This document shows, one piece after another, positions 34,501 through 44,972 of a stretch of 64,000 nucleotides of DNA. Within the stretch, counting starts at the first letter, position 1. The number at the start of each line of letters is the position of its first letter. Under the pieces are notes generated by a model. That model had not been told where the DNA came from, did no database searches, and saw nothing but the letters and a program-made list of their open reading frames with translations. This DNA comes from Aplectana chamaeleonis (taxonomy: Eukaryota; Nematoda; Chromadorea; Rhabditida; Cosmocercidae): assembly GCA_029168955.1 (NCBI GenBank), contig JAPDOI010001362.1, positions 62,001-126,000 of the forward strand. Reading direction: 5' to 3'. A program made the position numbers and the translations under genes.

Positions 34501-37500
34501 TTGTGTTCGGCTGTCGCTGTAGTGCTCAAAGTAACGCTGCACTTGGTTGGAGAGACATTTAGCTGCTTCGATTCCAGGAACTTAGCCAGAAGCCAGACTG
34601 ACGAGGTATTTATTCATCTCAGCAGTGGCTCGATCGGTGACAGGGTCAGTACAAATAATAGTGATGTCATCCGCATATAGACATAAGTGGATGTTTGATG
34701 ACGGCTTCGGCACATCAGACAGGTACAAAGAAAACAGGCTAGGAGATAAAACTCCTCCTTGTGGGACGCCTGCCTTCAGGGGCACAGACTTCGACAAGTG
34801 TCCATCAAATTTCACACGAATGCAACGATTTTTGACAAAGTTATCAGTCCATCATTTGCACCAGTCAGGAATAGTTGAGTCCAGAATAGATTTGGATAGC
34901 AGAGGGATACTGACATTATCGAAGGCGGCGGTTAAGTCAACTGCCACGACTATACTTCTACCAGCTGGAGGTTTCATGTTGAAGCCAGCAATAATGTGTT
35001 CTGTGATAGGCGTGAGTGCCGTAATGGTAGAGTGGGCCTTCCTGAAGCCATGTTGATGCACGTTATGACGTAATGCTTCTTGGAGGTGCGGGTTAATGAA
35101 TTTCTCCGTTAACCTAGCAATAGGGGACAAAAGAGAGTTGGGTCGATGGGAAGTTGCTTGATCTTCTGGTTTGCCAGGCTTGAGGATCGGTAGAACTGGG
35201 AAAAACTGGGCGACCGGTAGTGCATTGGTCCATAGATCCATTGTGGTCAGGGTGGTAGGTTTCACCGGACAGTGAAATAAATGTGCTATATCATGGCCGA
35301 TAGTTCCGCAGTCCGGATAAACATCAGATTTGCTGCTGTAAATCTCGCTGACGTAGGACATGAGCACTGACGAGTGACCGCAGCGCAACGATGCGAGTGT
35401 GCATCTAGCCCTTCTTCCGAGTTGAGTCTCGGATTTGCAGACTGGGGGTGGTATTTCTCCTAGTATAGGATTCACCGCCGCCTTCTTAAGATGACACCGT
35501 ACGAACTTGGTGTGCTCATCGCGCAAAAGACGGTCGTTCTTGCTCTGAGTCGTGCCATCTTTGCAAGTTAGCTTTGCATGGAGCATCGGCAAATGGCATT
35601 CTTTTGGCTCTCTCTCTAACGGGGTTAAGCACTCTTTAGGACGGGTGGTTTGGTTGCTTAATAATATTGATTCGTAATTGTTGGGCTTGGAGCTGACAGT
35701 GCTCCTTCACAGGCAAGAGACGGGCTTCGGCATGCAGATGCTCGGCTGGGGAAGTCTTTGCACATCCGGTGGCAATGCGAAGAGCGGCATTTTGTACGCG
35801 TTGCATCTTAATCCAGGAAGATTCAGAAACTAGATGTGCCAAACCGGTGCGGCGTATTCCATGACTGGCTGAAGAATCGCCTTATATGTCATGAGTATCG
35901 TTTCCTTGCTGCTACCCCATGAGGTACCGTCTAGGGCCCTGAGAACATTGAGTTCGGCTTTAACGACAGCCTGCTTCTGCTCGGTATTTTTATGAAACTT
36001 GAGCGATGGATCGAGCACAAGACTGAGCAGTTGTGGAAATCGAGCATTCATCTACATCCCAGAGTTCTCTGGTAGGGTAATCAACTGCCCCTATCTAAGC
36101 ACCCTCGGTTACTCGGCGTCTTTCTAGATCCTTCACTGCGCTTTCATGAGAACACGCTCATCCGAGCGGCAACAGCTAACACGCGAAATAACATCCTCCG
36201 TGCTCTGGCTGGCACCACCTGGGATAGCACAAAGGGAGTTTTACGCACAACTTATAAGGCCATGATACAGCCAACACTGGAATATGGAGCTCCTGTATGG
36301 ACCAGACATCTGTCGGAGACGTCCTGAAACAAGCTTTAACGTGTACAGAACTCTGCACTACGTGTCATCACTGGCTGCCCAAGGTCAACACCCATATCAC
36401 ATCTTCATCAAGAATGTGCAATACTTCCTGTCAAACAGCACTGCCAACTGCAGTCTCAACAGTTCCACATCGGCATAGTCAAGAATATCGCACATCCCAA
36501 CCACCCACTTCTGTCATCTGATCCACATCACCGTAATATTCGCACACCGCTCCATACTGCTATTTCTACGTTGGATCGTCAAAGATGGGCCACCTCTGAC
36601 ACGAAAGAGGCTACAGCAAATCGAGCACACTAGATTTGTGTCTGAGTTCCTGTCCTGTGCCCCTCCCAACCCGATCCTTGGTGTTGTGCCTCCTACGGTT
36701 GATGAAAGTGAGGAAGATCTGCTCAGGCGCTCCCGCGTCACTCTGGCGGGTCTACGATGCGGTCACTCTTCATACCTTAAAACCTACGTACACAGGATCG
36801 ACGAGTCGGTCCTAGATAAATGTCCTGACTGTCATAATATTGGGCATGATTCATTGCATTTATTTTCATGCTCTGCCAGACCTACTTCTCTGTCTGCTCG
36901 TGATATGTGGAACAAGCCGTGCGATGTGGCCACATTTCTACGCCTATAAGAAAAAACTCCACTGTGGCTGATAAGAAGAAGAAGAAGGAAATCGAGCAGC
37001 AGGCAGACGGTCTCCATCCCACTCTACCTCCGGATGAGCTCTGTGCTCGGATGGATCCGTTGTGAGGACGGACACTGATGGTTTCGATGCGGAGATCTTT
37101 AGCATCTTGTCGTCGAAGGACCTCTTCAGCGTCTTCAGGTACTCGTTGATCTTGGTGGCGGCTACCTTTATACCCCAGTCTCGACACATGATTGTTATGT
37201 CATCGGCGTACGCGACAGTCTTGATAACCTGTGGTGGTTCAGGCATATCTTCGAGATACAGACTAACACCGCCCTGGGGGACTTTAGCTGCTATAGGAAT
37301 ACTGTATGCTATAGGAATGTGTTGAGACATGGTTCTGGAACATGACTCTTGCCCGTCGACCTTTGATAAAGGCCGATATCCAGCGCTTTTTCCACGGTGG
37401 TATTGACGACTCCAAAACGTTTCTTGACAGGATTCCTAGGTTAACCGTATCGAAAGCCTGGGTGAGATCCAAAGCGACAGCTACAGTTCTCAATAGCTTC

Positions 37501-40500
37501 AAAGCGTTGAACCCGTCGATTGCGTAGCTAAGAATTTGTAGCAATTGTAGAATGCGGCCATTTGAACCCTTGATGAAACAATTAATTCTCGTTCTGCTCT
37601 GCTAAATTCTCCACAATGAGCTTTTCGGCTACGAAAGGTGACGATAACTCTTTACATTTCTGCGTCAAAGTCATCGGTATCCGTACTCACAACGGACCCA
37701 TCTGAACACAGCGCACATCCGTATGTCGTATGGAATGGAGGATCCATCGCTCAAATTCCATAAGAACACGGAACAGAAGCAGGCTATCGTCAGCGGTGCT
37801 TAGAGCCCTGGGCGGTACAACATGGCAAAACCATTATTACAACGTATATATTATTCTCCAGCCTGCACTGGAATACGGCGCCCCAGTTTGGCAGCATCTA
37901 GTTTCGAAATCCTCTTGGACTAAGATGCAACGCATACAGAATGCGGCTCTTCGAATCGCCACCGGGTGTGCAAGAAGTTCCCCGGTCGATCACATTACCA
38001 GTAAGGGAGCACTGTGAGCTCCAGGCCCAACAATTTTTCATCAACATTGTCAAACAAACCAAATCACCCTCTTGGAGAGTGCTAAACCCCGTCAGAGAAA
38101 GAAAGATCAGAAAGCCATTCGCCGATGCTCCCAGCAAAGTCAATCTGAGATGGCACGACTCACAGCCGTCTATTGCGCGGAGGAGCATACTCAGTTTGTA
38201 CGGTGTCATCCAAGAAGGGCCAGGTGCACGCTCGCATCATTACGCTGTGGTCACTCTACAATGCTAATGTCTTATGTCAGCAGGATTGACAGCAGTAAAT
38301 CTGATGTGTGCCCGGACTGCGGTACCATCGGCCACGATACCGCACATTTATTCAACTGTCCGGAGAGACCTACCACGCTGACCGTAATGGACTTATGGAC
38401 AAATCCGTTACTGGTCGCCCAGTTCCTCAACCTATGACAAAACCCTCAATGTGGCTGCAAAGAAGAAGAAGAAGACTGACGACTGAGGTTTGCCTGGCTT
38501 CGGCAACGGGATGACGTTGGCTGTCTTCCAGTTTTGGGGAATAATGCACGAGCAGAATGAAGTGTTAATCAAATCAATGACGAGTGGGAGAATCTCAGTC
38601 GGGAGCTTCTCCAGTACAGTGGGACAAATGCCGTCGGCACAGCTCTCTAACTGTCACTCTTTTCTGCGGACCTCGCCTTGTACTCGTGACAAAGAAACTT
38701 TTTACAAGAGAGTAGGCGGCTTCCTTACCCGTCTTGAAAACGTTGTTATCAAATTAAATGGTGGATACGGTGGTTGGCGAGCTCTTTCCAGATAGCTTTC
38801 GTAGTACCTTCCAAGTAGGTGCACTGTCCACCTTGAAATCTAACTGTCCCGGAAACTTTTCCCATTCTTCTTTTTTGTGCCTGTCCAGATATTTCTGATC
38901 TCGTCATCTAGTTGAGCAACGACAGGGTCTAGATGGTTGGCTGCTCTCCTGGCATCTCTAGTCCTAATCTTCTGGAGAATTTCTCTGGTGACGTTTGGAT
39001 AGAACGTCTTAATTCGGCCAATAGGGATAGCCGCCTTCATGGCCCTGCGTATTTCATCAGATAAGTGATGCTCCTTCTGGTGCACATTGTCATTCCACAG
39101 GTAATCAGCCGCTAGGCGTGGCGAAACCTCACTGAACAGGCACCAGAATAAGGAGCAAGAGAATTTGAGAGATCGATGTGCACAAAGACGGGAACATGAT
39201 CACTAGACAATGTTGTTGAGGTAGACCATGAGCAGGTGTTGGAAAGGTTGGAAGAGACAAGAGTTATGTCTGGGCTAGAAGGTCGGCCGTTGGCAGGGAG
39301 ACGAGTGTGCTGATCATCGTTTAGTACAACAAGGTCGCTTTCCTCCGCTCATTCTTCGACGTCATTTCCTCTAGCATCAGAGCCAAGAGACGAGCAAAAT
39401 GTATGGGCATTAAAATCGCCCGCAAATATAGACGAAGATGAGAGGGAGCAGTCGTAAGGCTGCTTAAGGAGTGGAATTGGATCATAGGATGGGGGGCATG
39501 AGGTGGTAGGGGGAATATAGATGATGAAGAGACAAAGGGAAGTTTTATGGGGGAGATGGACCGGGAGGTACTCGAGAGTACCGTCCGTGGGAGTGTTAGG
39601 TATGAGGTGTAAGGGAAGAGTAGGTCTTCTTCTTCTTCTTCTTCTTCTTCTTATCAGCCACATCGGAGTTTCTTCTCATAGGCGTAGAAAGGTGGCCACA
39701 TCACACGGCTTGTTCCACATATCACGAGCAGACAGAGAAGTAGGTCTGGCAGAGCATGAAAATAAATGTAGTGAATCATGACCAGCAATATGACAGTCAG
39801 GACATTGATCTGAGACCGACTCGTCGATCCTGTGTACGTAGGCTTTGAGTTATGAAGAATGACTGCAACGTAGACCTGCCAGAGTGACGCGAGAGCGCCT
39901 GGGCAGATCTTCCTTTTTATCATCAACTGTAGGAGGCACGACACCAAGGATCGGGTTGGAAGGCGCGCAGGTCAGGTACTCAGACATAAATCTAGTGTGC
40001 TCGATTTGTTGTAGCCTCTTTTGTGTGAGCTCAGAGGTGGCCCATCTTTGACGATCCAATATAGAAATAGCAGTATGGAGCGGTGTGCGAATATTACGGC
40101 GATGAGGATCAGATGACAGGAGTGGGTAGTTGGGATGTGCGGCATTCTTGACTATGCCAATGTGAAACTGTTGTGACTGCAGTTGGCAGTGCTGTTTGAC
40201 AGGAAGTACGGCACACTCTTGATGAAGATGGGATATAGGTGTAGACTTTGGGCAGCCAGTGATGACACGTAGTGCAGTATTTTGTACGCGTTGAAGCTTG
40301 CTCCAAGAGGCATCCGACAGGTGTCTAGTCCATATCGGAGCTCCATACTCCAGAGTAGGCTGTATCATGGCCTTATACGTTGTGCGTAGAACTTCCTTTG
40401 TGCTACCCCAAGTGGTGCCTGCCAAAGCACGGAGGATGTTATTTCGCGTGTTAGCAGTTGCGGCTCGGATGCGCGTGTTCTCGTGAAAGCGCAGTGAGGG

Positions 40501-43500
40501 GTCCAGGAAGACTCCAAGTAGCCGAGGGTGCTTAGACAGGGGCAGCCGATTACCTTCCCAGAGAACACCGGGATGCAGTTGATGCTCAGCCGTTGCAGTA
40601 GTGCACAGAGTAACGCTGGACTTTGAAGGAGAGACCTTTAGCTGCTTCGATTCGAGGAATTTGGCCAGGCTGCAGAGGTATTTGTTCATCTCCGCAGTGG
40701 CACGGTCGATAACAGGGTCTGTACATACAATTGTGATGTCATCAGCATACAGACATAGATGGATGTTGGGTGGCGGCTTCGGAATATCGGATAGATACAG
40801 AGAGAATAGGCTTGGTGACAATACTCCACCTTGAGGAACGTCTGCCTTCAGGGGAACCGACTTCGACAAGTGTCCGTCGAACTTCACACGTATGGAGCGG
40901 TTCTTGACGAAGTTGTTAGTCCATCGTTTACACCAGTCGGGCATATTACAGTTCAGAATCGATTTTGACAACAATGAAGTGCTGACATTGTCGAAAGCGG
41001 AAGTCAGATCGACTGCTACGACCAGACTTCTGCCGGCGGGAGCTATACTATTGAAACCGGCGATGATGTGTTCAGTAATTGACGTTAGTGCGGTGATGGT
41101 GGAGTGCGCCTTTTTGAAGCCATGCTGATGGACGTTCTGCTGTAGTGCGCCTTGGAGATGCGGATTTATGATTTTTTCCGCCAGCTTAGCGATAGGGGAT
41201 AATAGGGAAATGGGACGATGTGACGTGGCTTCATCCTCTGGTTTGCCAGGCTTGGGGATGGGGAGAACAAGAGCTTGTTTTCAACGAGCAGGAATAATAC
41301 CACTACTAAACGACGAATAGATAAGATCACTGAGTAACTCAGCACATTGTTCCGGCAAATGCTTCAAGTGAACGGCTGAGATGCCGTCAGGTCCCTCTGC
41401 CTTTGAGTTCTTCATTGATTTGATAATGGCAGTGACATTAGAAGCAGTAATAGCAGGTACGTCCTGGCGACTGAGTTTCCTGATCGCACGTAAGGTACAT
41501 CTGTGTTGCTTATCGCGTCGTGAAGAGGCAGAAGCATAGAGTTTTCCAAGCTGGCAGGCAGCCTTATATCCGAATTCAAATCTGCCCGAGGGGAATTCAA
41601 GCATGTTGCGCGCAGGTGCAATCTTCTTTCCAGATAGTCGTTTGAGGATGCTCCACGCCTGTTTGCTATCAGTCGCAAAGTTGATGGATTCGGTGTACTC
41701 TCTCCAGCGTTTCTGCTTGTGGTCATTCAGCACTTTGGAGATCTCCTCGGATAATTGAGAAATGCAAGGATCGGAGGGGTCACTTCTGCGTCGGTCGTCC
41801 CGTTGAGTGGTAAGCTCCAGGGCTTCCTTTGGTACATTAGGGTGGAACGTTCTAACGCGACCGGTCGGGATGGCTGTTCTGGAGGCATCGCATATGGTGT
41901 CGACAAATTTCTCCTTGTCATGTACAGAGCCAGCTAGCGGATAGTTGGCTACCTGGCTGAGTAGCACCTCTTTAAACAGGACCCAGTTAGCCTTACGATA
42001 GTTAGTGTAACATTTGCCACGGGAGCCAGAAAAAGGTGCAAGCTGACTATTAAGAGAAAGATCCAATGATGTGCAAATAGGTACATGATCACTGCCCATT
42101 GCCACAGATGTGGACCAGCTGCAAGACATGACAAGAGAAGAGGAAACAAACGTGACATCTGGTGAAGAGGGTCTGCCCGTCGACGGGAGACGAGTAGGGG
42201 AGTCCTCGTTTAAAGGTATCAGTTCACGATCATCCGCAAAAAGCTCAAGTAGTTCTCCTCTGTCATCGGGATCTAGGGAGGAGAACCAGGAAGAGGAGTG
42301 AGCATTAAAGTCACCAGCCATGACAACAGATGAAGATGAGAGGATTGCATATACATCATATAGATATGGAGTGGGGTCAAATGAATTGGGACAAGAAGTG
42401 GATGGGGGAATGTAAACATTGATGTCTAGGGGACAACTTTGCAGTACAAGATAAACTCCTATACATTCAACAACATTATCATTTGGGAGTGCAATAAGAT
42501 GAGAGGGAATAGATGATTTTACAAAAGTCGAGACGCCACCGCCACGTGATGTACGGGGAATGTGGTATGATGTATAGCCGGGGAGGCGGGGCTGAGAAGG
42601 GGAGGACACGCTAAGTTTGGTCTCCTGTAGGAGGATGACATCAGGTTGTGAGCGTTCAATGTACAATGAAGTTCCATAAGTTTGGCACGCAAGCCATTGA
42701 TATTCAATTGAAAATGTTTAGACTGTGAAGAGGAACCCTAGAAGGCGAGTTAGTACAAGATATACAGCAATAAGCATCAGTGTAATCATTATAGCTAGTC
42801 AACCCCGAACACTTGAGGTGTACCCAGCCAAGGCAACCACCGCACTGGATGCTCGCATGTTGTGCCGACAATCCACAATGACGGCATGGATATCGCGGAG
42901 TCTTGTTTCGCGGTCCAGGATTCTTCTCAATGCCGGCTCGTAACAGTAGAATGCGATATTGGGATGAGGATTTGTAGAGGATGGAGAGCGCTTGGTTCCT
43001 TGAATCATGATCACGTCTGGATGGTAAGTACGTGCAAAGAGAGAGAGCTCAGAAAGCTTGGCACGAAGGCCGTTGAGATTTATATGTACAATGGAAAGGG
43101 GGCGATTGGAGGAAGAGGAATCAGAGTTGGTGGCTGAGGAGCACAAAACACATCGAAAAGAAGAGTTATGATGCCCCACAGAGCTGAGACCCGAACAGGA
43201 GAGATGCACCCACCTTTGGCATCCGAAGCACTCGACGCTTGTTTTCCTCCATGTGACATCCTTGCCGTACATGGCGCATGGGTACTTCTGAGCAGGTCCA
43301 GGATTCCTTTCCACGCCGGCCCTTAGCAAGAGAATCTGAAGGAGAGCTGCAGCCGGCCAGCACCTCTCCCATGACAAAAACCCTCTTCGTGGAGGGGGTG
43401 ACGTCGGTTTGCACGGAGGTGATCTTCTTTCCTCCACACTGTCACGGCACGAACGTACGACATCTCGGCAGCTTCTTGTAATCCTTAATACAGGCTATAA

Positions 43501-44411
43501 AACGGCGAAATTCGCATGGTTCCTACGCGTGCTGGTGTGGAGCGGAGGTTAGAGATAGTGAGAGAGCGTAGGGCAGACGGAGGCTGAGGCATCGCGCTCG
43601 CCGCTCGCGCCTCGGATGATGTGAATTGCGACGTTTTATAGAGTGATTTTTCATCATGATCTGTGCCCACAAGTGATCGTAGATCGAAATGGAGAGCTCT
43701 TTAAAGATTCCCCTCGGTTTAGCTAGGCTGAAAAAACGGCTTTCGCCGCCGGACGATGCAAATCATGTGACACGACAGAATCGTTCTCATAAGATTGCAC
43801 TCCGCCAAGCGTCGCGGTGGCGAAAGCGTAAACTTCAACGAGGTCAACGTCGATACAAATATGAGGAAAACTCATCCTTTTCTAGTGGACTTGCGACAGC
43901 ATTCACCTTTTCCTGGGGATGAGACTGCAAAGGAGGAAGTGTTTGTTTATACATGCATTGAAAGAGTTCTTTTAGAAAGTGATTGACGAGAAAATCAGTG
44001 ACGGTGTGCTAAAGGAGACTGCTAAATACAAGTCTTCGACGTCTAAGGTCTGTGTCATTACCATTCTGATTATCTCTCTATTGTACGATGGTAGAATTCT
44101 AGTTGTACGATGGTAGAATTCTAGGCTAGCATGAATAAACGACGAAGAAAAGCTGAGAAGGAGAGTGTTGAAGCAGAAGTAGCTCTCAGGGAGATCAAGA
44201 AAAAGGTAGGGTTTCTCATACCGATCTCACAGTTCCCTCGGGAATTCGTTTGCTCGATGAGCAGGGCTATAGCAAAAGCGTAAATCTTCAGGAAGGGGGT
44301 GGAAGTCTTCAAGAGCTGATTCTTCGTCGTCAGGCCGAACGCAATTCTGACTCCTTTCTAGATTCCTTGGCAGCGAAATACGATTCGTCTAACAAGCGCT
44401 CCAAAAAGTAA
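31592..44411 (+). CDS. dnj-23: DnaJ homolog, subfamily C member 9 (J-domain Hsp70 co-chaperone)
   Basis: Exons: 31592-31679, 31735-31890, 31982-32095, 32157-32272, 43976-44047, 44125-44411. The J domain occupies residues about 14-80 (DDLYEILRVEKTATAAQIKK) with the HPD triad in MKWHPDKADG, which stimulates Hsp70 ATPase. Downstream come the DNAJC9-typical QVFKKVTEEDIKKFAAQYQGSEEEVEDI, the MDSVMCSTFEDEPRIK block, and a C-terminal GGSLQELILRRQ...FLDSLAAKY helix. DNAJC9 proteins chaperone histones H3-H4. All joins keep phase, including the 11,703-bp fourth intron full of LINEs. The product is about 277 residues (human about 260). One A appears missing in the run near 44200-44204, shifting frame within the last exon; this is either an assembly error or a lesion. 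The symbol follows the C. elegans DNAJC9 homolog. Confidence 0.85.
32273..33496 (+). other. dnj-23 intron 4, first part
   Basis: Begins with the 5' splice site gttcgt. No coding exon was found. The text contains weak similarity to the 30.3-kb dispersed repeat but no element with defined ends. Confidence 0.5.
33497..33562 (-). pseudogene. LINE-A copy A5, 3' terminus
   Basis: On the - strand it has the end of the LINE-A frame, the stop (cctgtgacaaaaccctcg) and the gctgcaaagaagaagaa tail. It is separated from the rest of A5 (35205-36053) by the inserted LINE-B copy B1. Confidence 0.7.
33563..35204 (-). mobile_element. LINE-B copy B1, 5'-truncated, inserted in A5
   Basis: The frame 33597-34529 gives the RT thumb and C-terminal domain (SKHPRLLGVFLDPSLRFHEN, AGLRCGHSSHLKAFVHRID). 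Here the zinc knuckle reads YPDCHNPGHDSFHLFSC, with Tyr for the first Cys. The piece at 34582-34815 holds GVPQGGVLSPSLF and YADDITI. The N-terminal RT (HQHGFRKAHSTITAL, VDLTAAFDNV) reads up to about 35204, where it fuses in frame to LINE-A. Tail gataagaaaaagaagaag at the 3' end. One or more frameshifts lie between 34530 and 34600 and near 34850. Confidence 0.8.
35205..36053 (-). pseudogene. LINE-A copy A5, C-terminal half
   Basis: Encodes the RT thumb (LLSLVLDPSLKFHKNTEQKQ), the conserved NAALRIATGCAK and RTRARCTLASLRCGHSS-type block, and a zinc knuckle reading YPDCGTIGHDIAHLFHC. Frame breaks fall near 35600 and 35835. The final codons DLWTNALPVAQF run directly into LINE-B RT sequence. Confidence 0.75.
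36054..36985 (+). pseudogene. LINE-B copy B2, 3' fragment
   Basis: Starts in the RT thumb (SKHPRLLGVFLDPSLRFHEN) and runs to the knuckle (DKCPDCHNIGHDSLHLFSC) and the ctgataagaagaagaagg tail. Frameshifts near 36300 and 36600 break it into three frames. It is 5'-truncated and meets A5 tail to head in opposite orientation. Confidence 0.75.
36986..37689 (-). pseudogene. LINE-A copy A6, RT core fragment
   Basis: The - strand gives VALDLTQAFDTVNLGILSRN, KRRWISAFIKGRRARV, PQGGVSLYLEDMPEPP and VAYADDITIMC. Internal deletions shorten the GVPQGG region, and the frame changes near 37290 and 37330. It reads away from the adjoining A7. Confidence 0.7.
37690..38478 (+). pseudogene. LINE-A copy A7, C-terminal fragment
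   Basis: Starts in the RT thumb and overlaps about 60 bases of the A6 coding text. It runs through PALEYGAPVWQHLVSKSSWT and the zinc knuckle DVCPDCGTIGHDTAHLFNC to a gcaaagaagaagaagaag tail. There are several frame breaks (near 37800, 37980 and 38080). Confidence 0.75.
38479..39626 (-). pseudogene. LINE-A copy A8, endonuclease to RT start
   Basis: Encodes the endonuclease middle (LFIIYIPPTTSCPPSYDP, IFAGDFNAHTFCSSLGSDA) and the linker (HQKEHHLSDEIRRAMKAAIP), reaching the start of the RT (PGKPQ) before truncation. Multiple frame breaks. A9 (42957-43475) is probably its displaced 5' part, separated by LINE-B copy B3. Confidence 0.75.
39627..42720 (-). mobile_element. LINE-B copy B3, near-complete
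   Basis: Best LINE-B copy here. The APE endonuclease has DVILLQETKL, RGGGVSTFVKSSIPS, VVMAGDFNAHSSSW and MGSDHVPI. The linker and RT follow in the same frame with HQHGFKKAHSTITAL, VAVDLTSAFDNV, DVPQGGVLSP and YADDITIVC. The C-terminal knuckle region (near 39790-39860) is in a shifted frame, with a (CTT)n stretch marking the tail. The main frame runs from 42666 to 39850 with one in-frame stop (TGA, 41278-41280) where Trp is expected. A second frame break lies near 42660. Proteins would be a single EN-RT polypeptide; not functional as is. Confidence 0.85.
42721..42956. other. Unassigned segment between LINE copies
   Basis: It separates the 5' end of B3 from A9. No match to either LINE family and no gene was recognised. 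Confidence 0.4.
42957..43475 (-). pseudogene. LINE-A copy A9: 2A-like motif, PHD-like finger, endonuclease start
   Basis: Starts at the LINE-A 5' end (ctgccgagatgtcgtacg). The frame from 43437 encodes a hydrophobic/Arg N-terminus, LLLRAGVERNPGP at residues 36-48, then a PHD-like finger in which one Cys is lost (CAMYGKDV for CATCGEDV; CFGCQRWVHLSC retained). The endonuclease start follows (VHINLNGLRAKLSELSLFA, DVIMIQGTK). LINE-A homology stops at 42957. Confidence 0.8.
43476..43975 (+). other. dnj-23 intron 4, last part
   Basis: Contains an open frame at 43689-43922 (+) with an Arg/Lys-rich stretch and no recognised domain. The intron ends at the 3' splice site gttcttttag before the exon KVIDEKISDGVLKE. 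Confidence 0.5.
44081..44124 (+). repeat. 22-bp tandem duplication of a 3' splice site
   Basis: ttgtacgatggtagaattct plus AG occurs twice in direct succession before the last dnj-23 exon. Both units end in AG. The downstream AG keeps the reading frame; the upstream one would add 22 bases and shift it. Confidence 0.8.
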
Positions 44412-44972
44412 CAGTTCAATGAGCGATCTCATTTCTTTGTACAATACGGCTGACTTAAATTTGCCATGCAGTGAAAGTATTCTGTGACATTTTCCATGTT
44501 TATTACGTGAAATAAATGTTGCATTACAAAAAGTTTGTGTTAAGCCCTGCTCCCTTCCTACATAAATCATCCACACAACCAAGAGAAAGACCTCTTACAA
44601 CGCGATATAAGATAACGAAGAAGAAAAGTAATGTCAGTAATCACAGTCAACGCTCACAGAAACGAATAATTTCCACAGAAAAAAGTTACAAATAGAGGCA
44701 AAGGTTGAAAATTAAGGCGTTCAGCAGTCGACATTGCACGCTGAAATGAGCTGGCGATCCCTGATGAGGAAAAGTACGATGATACTGCTCATGCACGCGC
44801 ATTAGAAGTCATGAGAGCAAACATTTAAAGAAAAAGTATTAGAAACAATGAAACGAAAATTTTTGGACATCTTAACGATTAGAAGATCACATAAACAAAC
44901 GAGAAACAAACTGGACCGGTAACTATTGCGGAGTAGTTCAGTCAAATAAACATCCATATATAATATAAATAA
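44412..44972. other. Convergent intergenic region dnj-23 / arl-1
   Basis: Holds the 3' UTRs of both genes. AATAAA at about 44511 could serve dnj-23; TTTATT near 44498 reads AATAAA on the - strand for arl-1. No other feature. Confidence 0.5.

Noticed and set aside
43689..43922. A basic 77-codon frame as a dnj-23 exon
   Set aside because: The DNAJC9 alignment passes directly from the exon ending at 32272 to the one starting at 43976 with matching phase.
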